Shown: positions 20,675 to 28,593 of the stretch, one piece after another
Numbering within the stretch: position 1 is the first letter of the stretch
Layout of the letters: each line of letters opens with the position of its first letter
Source: an uncultured Pseudomonadota bacterium
GTDB lineage: Bacteria > Pseudomonadota > Alphaproteobacteria > UBA9219
Assembly (NCBI GenBank): GCA_903920205.1
Contig: CAIXLI010000108.1
Span: 1-50,506 of the forward strand
Length of the DNA: 50,506 nt
Direction: 5' to 3'
Notes under the pieces: model-generated
What the model saw: the letters and a program-made list of their open reading frames with translations, nothing else
Told to the model about the DNA's origin: nothing
The model's database searches: none
Position numbers and translations under genes: made by a program

Positions 20675-21382
20675 TTAAATGTCGAAAAAAACATCGCCCG
20701 TAGTGATAGATTTTTCAGTTCCGTCCGCCAAAAGCAGGCGCAAAGCGCCGTTCTCGTCCAAATCTACGAATTGCCCGTGAATTTCGCCCTGATCAAGTCG
20801 CACGCGCACAGCCCCTTGACGCGCCCGAGCCAGCCAAGCGGCACGAACGGGTGCAAAACCCTCGGCCTTCATCCGGTCGTACCACACGCCGAACGCCTTA
20901 AGAATATTGGTTAATATGTCCTCAAGCGGCGGGATTTCTGCCTGTTCCACGCTCAGGCTGGTGGCGGGATAAAGGGGGTTTTCGGGGCTATGCAGGACAT
21001 TCAGCCCCATGCCAACTACCAGAAAATCCTCGCCCGATTCGAGCAATATGCCACTTATTTTCTTGCCCCCCACCAAAACATCGTTGGGCCATTTAAGTTC
21101 AACCAAAGAATGGGGAAGAAACCCGCCTACGCAATCATAAATCGCCAACGCCGCAACAAAGCTATAACGCCCCCATTCGCGCCGAGCCGTAGGAGGGCGC
21201 AACACAACTGACGCATAAAGATTCCCCGCCGGAGATTCCCATTGCCGCCCCTGCCGCCCCCGCCCCACATTTTGTTCCAAAGCCCAGATCACCAAGCCTT
21301 CGGCGGCTCCGACCTCGGCCGCCAATTTTGCATCGTCGTTGGTGCTGGCGGTGATTGGAAGGCGGCGAATGTCAAAATGCAT
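20675..21382 (-). CDS. birA: Biotin--[acetyl-CoA-carboxylase] ligase
   Basis: The 235-residue enzyme attaches biotin to carrier proteins. GRGRQGRQW (about residues 41-49) binds biotinyl-AMP, and LKWPNDVLVGGKKISGIL is the conserved core. The C-terminal SH3-like domain follows. There is no N-terminal helix-turn-helix, so it is a ligase only and not the repressor form. The start at 21382 shares a TAATG with the HAD stop; the track's longer start lies inside the HAD gene. A position after nuoN is typical of alphaproteobacteria. Confidence 0.95.
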   Translation of the reverse strand: MHFDIRRLPITASTNDDAKLAAEVGAAEGLVIWALEQNVGRGRQGRQWESPAGNLYASVVLRPPTARREWGRYSFVAALAIYDCVGGFLPHSLVELKWPNDVLVGGKKISGILLESGEDFLVVGMGLNVLHSPENPLYPATSLSVEQAEIPPLEDILTNILKAFGVWYDRMKAEGFAPVRAAWLARARQGAVRVRLDQGEIHGQFVDLDENGALRLLLADGTEKSITTGDVFFDI

Positions 21383-22056
21383 TAGGCGACCATCTTTCCA
21401 TCGCAAAAATCGCGCACGACAGCGGGCAATTCGCGCATATCCGCAATGATGCGATTGGCGCCCCTCAATTTCTCGGCATGTTCCGGCAAGCAATGACCTC
21501 CGCCGACAAAACCGACAACCTTCATCTGCGCCGCCAGCGCCGCGTTAACGCCATGAACGCTGTCTTCGATGACAAGGCAGTCTTTTGGATCGACGCCCAT
21601 TTGTTGAGCGGCAAACAGAAAAATATCCGGCGCCGGCTTTCCACGGGGAACACTCTCTGAAGAAAATATATTTGACCCGAAATACTCGTATAAATTCGTC
21701 GTGCGCAAGGCAATTTCAAGGGTCGGAAGAGGCGAGCCCGAAGCGACGCAACGTTGGATTTGCGGTAACTGGCTTAACGCTTCGGCAACATAAGGGATCG
21801 CTTTTAATTGTGTGGCGAAGGCTTCATTTTTTCTGTGCGCCATTTCCTTATCCACATCGGGGGAAAGGGGCCGACCCAATTCCTGTTCCCATGCAATATA
21901 GAGATTTTTTAGACCGCCACCAGAAAAACGGCGATGGTGAGACCAGAGATCACGATTAATCCCTAGCATTTCTCTTCCAATATCCGATTCAATTTGAGCG
22001 TGAAAAATTTCGGAATCAACCAAAACTCCGTCACAATCGAAAATAAGTAACGTCAT
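21382..22056 (-). CDS. HAD-superfamily phosphatase, beta-phosphoglucomutase-like
   Basis: The 224-residue protein has all HAD motifs: I, LLIFDCDGVLVDSE with the nucleophilic Asp; II, VASGSPLP; III, the Lys in RGKPAPDIFL; and IV, VIEDSVHGVNAA. The helical cap lies at about residues 15-85 (subclass I). It probably dephosphorylates a small sugar or nucleotide phosphate; the substrate cannot be read from the sequence. It is inserted between nuoN (33 bp upstream) and birA (overlapping TAATG), positions that are normally adjacent. Confidence 0.88.
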   Translation of the reverse strand: MTLLIFDCDGVLVDSEIFHAQIESDIGREMLGINRDLWSHHRRFSGGGLKNLYIAWEQELGRPLSPDVDKEMAHRKNEAFATQLKAIPYVAEALSQLPQIQRCVASGSPLPTLEIALRTTNLYEYFGSNIFSSESVPRGKPAPDIFLFAAQQMGVDPKDCLVIEDSVHGVNAALAAQMKVVGFVGGGHCLPEHAEKLRGANRIIADMRELPAVVRDFCDGKMVA

Positions 22057-22089
22057 GGCTTCTCCTAAAAATCTTTCCTCAGATAGTCT

Positions 22090-23556
22090 TTACCCCAACA
22101 ATCCACGCGCAGCTTTCAATGCGCCTTCGATCAGCGGCGACGGAGCGAGCGTAATACCGATCATGGCAAGGGACGAAAGCCCCAATACCGCCTTCACGCC
22201 CCAATCCGGCAAAGGATCAAGAGCTCCCACGAGTTCATCAAAATACATGACCTTAATGATGCGCAAATAATAAAATGCCGCCACGACGCTGCTCAACACG
22301 CCGATAATCGCCAGCGGCAACAATCCCGCCTTCACGGCTGCAAGGAACATAAAATATTTGCCGAAGAATCCCGCCAAGGGCGGCACGCCAGCCAGCGAAA
22401 ACATCAAAACCGTCATCGCCAAAGCGATCACGGGATTGGTTTTGGACAGGCCGGAAAAATCCGTAATCGCTTCGACCGCTTTCCCGCCGCGCCGCAAACA
22501 CAACAAAACCGCAAAAGCGCCCAGCGTGTTCAAAGCATAAATCGTAAAATAGATCAAAATCGCCTGAACGCCAGACTTGCCGCCGACGACAAGCCCCACC
22601 AGCAAGTACCCGATTGTAGTGATGGAACTATAAGCCAAGAGCCGCTTGACATTCGTCTGCGCAAGCCCTGCAAACGCGCCCCACAACATAGAGGCTATCG
22701 AGATAAACACGATCACCTGATGCCACTGTGCCGTAAGACCGCTCATCGGCTCCAGCAAAAAGCGAGTCAACAAAGCCAAGGCCGCAAGTTTTGGCGCGGA
22801 GGCGAAAAAAGCGGTAACGGGGGTCGGCGCACCTTCATAAACATCGGGTGCCCACATATGAAACGGCACGCCCGAGACTTTAAACGCCAGCGCGGCACAA
22901 ACAAAAACCATGCCGACGACAATGCCAGGATGCGCATGCGCCTGATCGCGCAAGGAGAAAGCCAGCGACACAAAATCCGTCGTTCCCGCAAAACCGTAAA
23001 GCAGTGAAATACCATAAAGCAATATCCCCGACGATAACGCGCCGAGAACAAAATACTTCAACCCCGCCTCGCTCGACCGCGCATCGTCGCGCTTGAACGC
23101 CGCCAGAACGTAAAGCGACAGGCTTTGTAATTCCAGCCCAACATAAAGCGCAAGCAAATCGCTTGCCGATACCATCAGCATCATGCCCAAAGTCGCAAAA
23201 AGGATCAGGACAGGATATTCGGGGCGGGCATCGCCGTCTTTTTCAAACGCACTCCACGACAACAAAATCGACAGCGAAGACGCGGCAAGGATAATCGCTT
23301 TGACAAAACGCGCAAAGCCGTCATCCACGAATTGCGTGCCAAAGGCAAAAACCGGCATCGCCCCGTTCAGAAGATGGCTAAGGCGTTCGGGGCAAAACAG
23401 GGTTCCTCCAGCAAGAGCAAAGGCCGCGATCGCCAGAAGGCCAATATGCCTCGTGACACGGGCTCCGCATGCGGCGGCTGCCACCAAAGAGACAAGCCCG
23501 ACAACCGCGACTTCGATTTCTGGCATCGCCACCATGAGGGATTGAGAATTAATCAT
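22090..23556 (-). CDS. nuoN: NADH-quinone oxidoreductase subunit N
   Basis: The 488-residue antiporter-like membrane subunit forms one of the proton channels in the complex I arm. It shows the family core LALYVGLELQSLSLYVL with the conserved Glu and the FKVSGVPFHMWAPDVYEGAPTP loop with its channel Lys. The start is ATG at 23556, overlapping the nuoM stop by eight bases; the track's start lies deeper within nuoM. It is the last nuo gene. Confidence 0.96.
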   Translation of the reverse strand: MINSQSLMVAMPEIEVAVVGLVSLVAAAACGARVTRHIGLLAIAAFALAGGTLFCPERLSHLLNGAMPVFAFGTQFVDDGFARFVKAIILAASSLSILLSWSAFEKDGDARPEYPVLILFATLGMMLMVSASDLLALYVGLELQSLSLYVLAAFKRDDARSSEAGLKYFVLGALSSGILLYGISLLYGFAGTTDFVSLAFSLRDQAHAHPGIVVGMVFVCAALAFKVSGVPFHMWAPDVYEGAPTPVTAFFASAPKLAALALLTRFLLEPMSGLTAQWHQVIVFISIASMLWGAFAGLAQTNVKRLLAYSSITTIGYLLVGLVVGGKSGVQAILIYFTIYALNTLGAFAVLLCLRRGGKAVEAITDFSGLSKTNPVIALAMTVLMFSLAGVPPLAGFFGKYFMFLAAVKAGLLPLAIIGVLSSVVAAFYYLRIIKVMYFDELVGALDPLPDWGVKAVLGLSSLAMIGITLAPSPLIEGALKAARGLLG

Positions 23557-25057
23557 GCTGTGTCCCTTGGGATTGAGTCTGAAAATCCAACAAAGCCTTT
23601 TCAAGGCTCGGCGCATAAACGTTGCGGAAGGCCGCGGGATAAATGCCAATCCACAAAACCAAAATCAGCATCGGCGCAAAAACCGCGATCTCGCGCACCG
23701 ATAAATCCTTCATAGCGCGAACATCGTCTTTGACCAACGCCCCATAGAACAAGCGGCGATACAGCCACAGCATATAAGCCGCGCCTAAAATCATCCCCAA
23801 AGCGGAGAGCAGGCCGAACCAGCTATTGGCAAGAAACGCGCCTTGCATGCTAAGAAATTCGCCTACAAACCCCGATGTTCCCGGCAAGCCTATCGAGGCC
23901 AACATAAAAACCATAAACACAACGGCATAACGCGGCATATTCGTCGCCATACCGCCATAACGCGCAATCTCTCGCGTGTGCATCCTGTCATAAACGACGC
24001 CGACGCAAAGGAACAACGCGCTGGCGACGAAGCTGTGCGACAGCATAACCATCATCGCGCCATCCCATCCCTGCTGGTTAAAGCTGAAAATGCCGAGCGT
24101 GACATAGCCCATATGCGCGACAGAGGAGTAAGCAATCAGCTTCTTCATATCCGTCTGCGCCAAGGCCACGAGCGAGGCATAGATAATGCCGACAAGGCTA
24201 AGCCCGATCATCAAAGGCGCAAAATGTTTGCTGGCTTCAGGCAGCATTTGAATAGCAATACGAATAAATCCATACCCGCCCATTTTCAAAAGCACCCCCG
24301 CCAGAATGACAGAACCCGCCGTAGGCGCTTCCACATGGGCATAGGGCAGCCAAGTATGGAAAGGCCACATGGGAGTTTTTACCGCAAAGGACGCAAAGAA
24401 GGCCAGCCAAAGCCACACCGCCATTTCTTTGGGGAATTTTCCGCCCATCATCGCTGTCATATCGGTCGTGCCGACATGAAGCACCATAGCGAAAATCGCC
24501 ACAAGCATCAGAACGGAGCCGAGGAACGTATAAAGAAAGAATTTATACGCCGCATAGGTGCGCTTTTCTCCGCCCCACACGCCGATGATAAGGAACATCG
24601 GCAACAACACGCCTTCAAAAAACAAATAGAACAACACAAAATCAAGGGCAGTAAACATCCCGATCATCATGGTTTCCAAAACCAGAAGTGCTATCATAAA
24701 TTCCTTGATGCGCTTCTTCACTCCGCTGATCGACGACAAAAGACAAAGCGGAGTCAAAATCGTCGAGATCATCACAAACCAAACAGAAATCCCGTCAATG
24801 CCTTTGATATAGGCGATGTTAAATGACGGAATCCAAACGAAACGTTCCACCAACTGGAACCCCGTATTGGCAGGATCAAACCGATGCAGCATCACAAACG
24901 ACAGAGCAAGCGTCGCCAATGACACCCCAAGCGCGACAATCTGCGCCAGCCTGTTCCCCCGCACATTATCCTCGCCGCCGCTGACAAACAGCAAAATCGC
25001 CAACGCGCCGAGTAGCGGGAGAAAAGTAACGGCGGATAGGATGGGAAAAACAGTCAT
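23549..25057 (-). CDS. nuoM: NADH-quinone oxidoreductase subunit M
   Basis: The 502-residue antiporter-like subunit of complex I has FYLFFEGVLLPMFLIIG with the conserved Glu, FAVKTPMWPFHTWLPYAHVEAPT with the channel Lys, and the discontinuous-helix region around YSSVAHMGYV. The ATG at 25057 is chosen over 25069 because AAAGG then has a proper spacing. It is separated from nuoL, its usual direct upstream partner, by four tandem solute-binding-protein genes. Confidence 0.97.
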   Translation of the reverse strand: MTVFPILSAVTFLPLLGALAILLFVSGGEDNVRGNRLAQIVALGVSLATLALSFVMLHRFDPANTGFQLVERFVWIPSFNIAYIKGIDGISVWFVMISTILTPLCLLSSISGVKKRIKEFMIALLVLETMMIGMFTALDFVLFYLFFEGVLLPMFLIIGVWGGEKRTYAAYKFFLYTFLGSVLMLVAIFAMVLHVGTTDMTAMMGGKFPKEMAVWLWLAFFASFAVKTPMWPFHTWLPYAHVEAPTAGSVILAGVLLKMGGYGFIRIAIQMLPEASKHFAPLMIGLSLVGIIYASLVALAQTDMKKLIAYSSVAHMGYVTLGIFSFNQQGWDGAMMVMLSHSFVASALFLCVGVVYDRMHTREIARYGGMATNMPRYAVVFMVFMLASIGLPGTSGFVGEFLSMQGAFLANSWFGLLSALGMILGAAYMLWLYRRLFYGALVKDDVRAMKDLSVREIAVFAPMLILVLWIGIYPAAFRNVYAPSLEKALLDFQTQSQGTQHD

Positions 25058-25072
25058 GACACAACACATCCT

Positions 25073-25939
25073 TTATGGCGCGGAAATCGCGTAAGGCTTA
25101 AGGGGAAGCAGAAATTCTTGCGGGGAAGAGGAATAAGCGTGAATAGCCCGCTCAATGGTGCCATCCGCCGCCAATTCGCCCAAAGCCGCGTCGATCATTG
25201 TTTTGAAGGCTACGTCGCCCTGCGGCAAACCGAAGGCCATAGCATAGACCAAGGGCGGGTTCGCCGGATCGACGATTTTCAACTTACCCGGATTGGCCTT
25301 GTCGTAACCGATAAAATCCGAATAAGCCACGCCCGTAACATCGGCCTTGCCGGTTTCGACTTCCTGAAACACCAAGGAAAAGTCTGTGTTTTGTGGCAAA
25401 GTTTTGATTTGAGCTTTGGGGAATTTCTTGGGTGCTAGATAACTAAACGCCTCGCCTTCAAGAACGGCAACATTATAAGCAGGATTGTTAACGTCTTCTG
25501 TCTTTTGAATGCGCGTCTCGTCCACACGCACAACAAGATAGGCGGGAGCGTAAACAATAGGTGTGCTAAAGCTAATCGCGCTCGCACGGGTTCCAATTAC
25601 GCCCATCCCGTTACAAATCGCATCGTAACGCCGCGTCGCCAGCCCTTCGACAATCGTGCCCCATCCGCCCTCTTCCGCCCAATCAATCCGCAAATCAAGC
25701 TTTTTGGCAACTTCTTCCATAATGTCGTATGTAATACCGCGCATCTCGCCCGTTTTCATATCTTTAAAAAGAACCGGACTCCAAATCGCATACCCGCACC
25801 GTATCGTCCGTGTCCGCTTCACCCGTTCAAACGCCGTTTCCTGCTTCGCCGCGCCTTCGTGCCCCGCAGGACAAGCGATGACGATCACAAGCGCGATTAC
25901 AGCAAGAAGAAGAGCGAGAATTAAAGTTTTTTTGGTCAT
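25073..25939 (-). CDS. Family 3 solute-binding protein in the nuo operon (SBP5)
   Basis: The 288-residue product has an N-terminal hydrophobic segment (about residues 4-22) ending in VIAC, which fits a lipobox. After it come the AAKQETAFERV segment shared by SBP2-5, TIRCGYAIWSPV, GITYDIMEEVAKKLDLRIDWAEE and RYDAICNGMG. The two lobes of an SBP_bac_3 fold are recognisable. It starts nine bases after the SBP4 stop and ends 15 bp before the nuoM start, so its tail carries the nuoM ribosome site. A 48-bp stretch of the N-terminal coding region is identical to SBP3. The ligand is unknown. Confidence 0.9.
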   Translation of the reverse strand: MTKKTLILALLLAVIALVIVIACPAGHEGAAKQETAFERVKRTRTIRCGYAIWSPVLFKDMKTGEMRGITYDIMEEVAKKLDLRIDWAEEGGWGTIVEGLATRRYDAICNGMGVIGTRASAISFSTPIVYAPAYLVVRVDETRIQKTEDVNNPAYNVAVLEGEAFSYLAPKKFPKAQIKTLPQNTDFSLVFQEVETGKADVTGVAYSDFIGYDKANPGKLKIVDPANPPLVYAMAFGLPQGDVAFKTMIDAALGELAADGTIERAIHAYSSSPQEFLLPLKPYAISAP

Positions 25940-25948
25940 GACTGCTTC

Positions 25949-26830
25949 TTACCTTTCCGGTGTTTCGGAATCGACGTATGGTTTGGCGACGCGTAACAAT
26001 GAACCAGCAGCGACTTTGTATTTATCAAGAATTCGATCAAGCGTGCCGTCATTCTGCAATTCATTGATCGCTACACTTAAAAGGTCGCGCAAACCATATT
26101 CGCCTTTAGCGACCGAGAAGACATCTCCATAAATCCTAAGCGCGGACGCGCCTGTGACGCGACGCAGTTTATGCGTCGGATTATGCGCATTATAATCGTC
26201 GATAGAGGCTTGATCCGAAAACACGACATCCGCTTTGCCTGTGCCAACGACCAAAAAAGATTGCGTCGGATCGACATCACCAACAAGGCTGTATTGCCTC
26301 GCCTTCGGAAAAAGGCTGTCAGCGATGGCTTTTTGCGCACTTCCGTCGACAACCGCGATTGAGGCATTTTCGTTATTGATCGCTGAGTTGTTTCCGTCAA
26401 ATCGAGAGTTTTCCTCGCGCACATAGGCGTAAAGCGGCATAAAATCTATCGGCCTCGACATATCAAGACGCTGCGCCCGTCGCCCGTTTTCCCAAAGAGC
26501 CGCGCAAAAAACATCCTGTTTCCCGCTTTGCAATTGTTCCGCCGCTACGCCTATTCCGACTTCCGCCTGCCAATCAATCTTCAAATTGGTCACGCGTCCG
26601 ATGGCCTCCATAACCTCATAATCAATGCCACTCTTTTCCTTCGTGTTGGGGTCAATCATAAAATGAGGAGGCCATACCGTATAAGCACACCGTATCGTCC
26701 GCGTCCGCATGACACGATCAAATGCTGTCTCCTGCTTCGCCGCGCTTTGTTGCCCCGCGGGACAAACGATCACGAACCCCAGTGCGACAACTGCAACAAC
26801 AAGGGCCAGCCATGAAACAATGTTTTTCAT
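25949..26830 (-). CDS. Family 3 solute-binding protein in the nuo operon (SBP4)
   Basis: The 293-residue paralogue has an N-terminal hydrophobic segment followed by VIVCPAGQQ; the Cys is in the lipobox position but is preceded by Val, so lipidation is doubtful. TIRCAYTVWPPH, GIDYEVMEAIGRVTNLKIDWQ and KQDVFCAALW mark the first lobe. NSRFDGNN and the hinge follow, and the last lobe ends DRILDKYKVAAGSL. Its ATG overlaps the SBP3 stop in ATGA. The ligand is unknown; nothing in the window would serve as its transporter. Confidence 0.9.
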   Translation of the reverse strand: MKNIVSWLALVVAVVALGFVIVCPAGQQSAAKQETAFDRVMRTRTIRCAYTVWPPHFMIDPNTKEKSGIDYEVMEAIGRVTNLKIDWQAEVGIGVAAEQLQSGKQDVFCAALWENGRRAQRLDMSRPIDFMPLYAYVREENSRFDGNNSAINNENASIAVVDGSAQKAIADSLFPKARQYSLVGDVDPTQSFLVVGTGKADVVFSDQASIDDYNAHNPTHKLRRVTGASALRIYGDVFSVAKGEYGLRDLLSVAINELQNDGTLDRILDKYKVAAGSLLRVAKPYVDSETPER

Positions 26831-27717
26831 TTTCCGTCCTCCGTTAGATAACCCGGGGCAACACGGCGAAACACGCCTGGAACCGTTTCGTATTTTTTTA
26901 GGATGCGTTCTATCGTGCCATTCACGAGCAACTCATCAAACGTCGCGTTCAAAAACTCGCGCAGTCTCCATTCCTCCGAACCAACGGCAAAGGCTTCGCC
27001 ATAGGTACGTAAAGATTCAATCCCCTCAACTTTACGAATCTTTTTATCGGTATTATGAAGGTTGTAATCGTCGACAAGGAACCTATCCGCAAAAACGACA
27101 TCGGCTTTGCCCGTCGCCAAAGCCAAAAGGGGTTGAGCCCCGTCTGAAATTTCGGGCAACGCCAACTGTTTCGCCTTAGGTGTGACGCTATCGGCTATGC
27201 TTTTCTGCGTCGAACCATCGATGATCGCAACGATGCTCTTTTCGTTATTAATCGCGTCAAAATTTTTGTCGAACCGTGTATCGTCGTCGCGCACAAAGGC
27301 GTAAACAGGCGTATAGTGAAGCGGCTTTGTTAGAATAACCCGCGACGCCCGCGCAGAGGACGTCCAAACCGACACGCAGAAAACATCGTCTTTCCCACTG
27401 CGCAGTTGCTCGGGAAACGAACCATACCCTGTTTCATCCGTCCATTCGATTTTAATCCCCGTCGCTTTGCCGACGGCTTCCATAATATCGTAATCGATGC
27501 CCGTCATCTGCTTGCCTGTGGGATCCATCATCAGATAGGGCGCCCATACCGAATATGAACACCGCAACGTCCGCGTCCGCATCACCCGTTCAAACGCCGT
27601 TTCCTGCTTCGCCGCGCCTTCGTGCCCCGATGGACGCGCAAGGACGAGCCCCAGCGCGATCAAAGCGACAATCAACGCAAGCGCGAAAATTTTGTTATGT
27701 TGGGCTATCCCCGTCAT
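26827..27717 (-). CDS. Family 3 solute-binding protein in the nuo operon (SBP3)
   Basis: The 296-residue paralogue has a hydrophobic N-terminal helix (about residues 9-27) followed by LARPSGHEGAAKQETA. The position that is Cys in SBP5 and SBP4 is Arg here, so this copy cannot be a lipoprotein and is either a cleaved Sec substrate or membrane-anchored. TLRCSYSVWAPY, GIDYDIMEAVGKATGIKIEW and KDDVFCVSVW define lobe 1. Both ends are ATGA overlaps, with SBP2 upstream and SBP4 downstream. Confidence 0.9.
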   Translation of the reverse strand: MTGIAQHNKIFALALIVALIALGLVLARPSGHEGAAKQETAFERVMRTRTLRCSYSVWAPYLMMDPTGKQMTGIDYDIMEAVGKATGIKIEWTDETGYGSFPEQLRSGKDDVFCVSVWTSSARASRVILTKPLHYTPVYAFVRDDDTRFDKNFDAINNEKSIVAIIDGSTQKSIADSVTPKAKQLALPEISDGAQPLLALATGKADVVFADRFLVDDYNLHNTDKKIRKVEGIESLRTYGEAFAVGSEEWRLREFLNATFDELLVNGTIERILKKYETVPGVFRRVAPGYLTEDGK

Positions 27718-28589
27718 GATTTCCCCTGACCGACATAAGGCAACACGACGCGGGCTATTTCGCCCGGAAAAGTTTCGTATTTCTGCAAAATGCGTTCAAT
27801 CGTGCCGTTGTTATGAAGTTCGGCAATCGCCACGCTAAGCATTTCGCGCAATTCCCACTCGCCCATAGCGACGCTAAACGTTTCGGGATAGTTTCGCACA
27901 GGCAAAACGCCCGAGACGCGCCGCAATTTCTTGTCGGGGCTGTTTTGATTGAAGTCGTTGACCATGATCTCGTCAAAAAATCCGGCATCGCCTTTGCCCG
28001 TCACAATGTTCAGCAAAACCTCTCCGTCCGCAGAAAGACCGGATGCGGCAAATTGTTTAGCCTTAGGAAAAGAAGTATCTGCGACCGCTTTCATCGTTGC
28101 GCCATCAAGAACGGCAAGCGTGTATTTTTCGTCGTTAAGCGCCTCAAGATGATTATCAAAACGCGTATCGCCTTCCCGCACAAAAACATAAAGTGGTGAA
28201 ATAATAACGGGAGCCGTCGACAAAGTACGCACCGCACGCGCCGTACTTGTCCATACGGTCACGCACAGAGCATCTTCCTTGCCGCTTTGCAATTGTTCGG
28301 GGAACGCGCCGTATCCAGTTTCTTCCACCCAATCGACTTTCAGGTGCAAAAGTTTCGCGGCAGCCTCCATCACTTCATAGTCGATCCCGCTGATTTGCTT
28401 GGTCGCGGCGTCTATCGTGAAGTGATGCGCTCTAGCTATATAAGCGCAACGCAAAGTCCCGGACCGCGTCACGCGCTCAAACGCCGTTTCATGTTTTGCC
28501 GCAACTTCATGCCCCACAGGCCGCGCAATCACAACCAGCAGCGCGATCAGTGCGAGGATTAACGCAACCAGAGATGTTTTATTCGTCAT
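27714..28589 (-). CDS. Family 3 solute-binding protein in the nuo operon (SBP2)
   Basis: The 291-residue paralogue follows the nuoL stop by four bases, with GAGGGG placed as ribosome site at the nuoL end. The N-terminal helix is followed by VIARPVGHEVAAKHETAFERV, again with Arg in place of the lipobox Cys. TLRCAYIARAHH, GIDYEVMEAAAKLLHLKVDW and KEDALCVTVW match the family. The RAHH segment differs from the WxP found in most of the paralogues, so the ligand pocket is probably altered. It is coupled to SBP3 by ATGA. Confidence 0.9.
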   Translation of the reverse strand: MTNKTSLVALILALIALLVVIARPVGHEVAAKHETAFERVTRSGTLRCAYIARAHHFTIDAATKQISGIDYEVMEAAAKLLHLKVDWVEETGYGAFPEQLQSGKEDALCVTVWTSTARAVRTLSTAPVIISPLYVFVREGDTRFDNHLEALNDEKYTLAVLDGATMKAVADTSFPKAKQFAASGLSADGEVLLNIVTGKGDAGFFDEIMVNDFNQNSPDKKLRRVSGVLPVRNYPETFSVAMGEWELREMLSVAIAELHNNGTIERILQKYETFPGEIARVVLPYVGQGKS

Positions 28590-28593
28590 GACA

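Noticed and set aside
23843-24826. 327-codon plus-strand ORF opposite nuoM
   Set aside because: His/Arg-rich shadow of a membrane protein gene.
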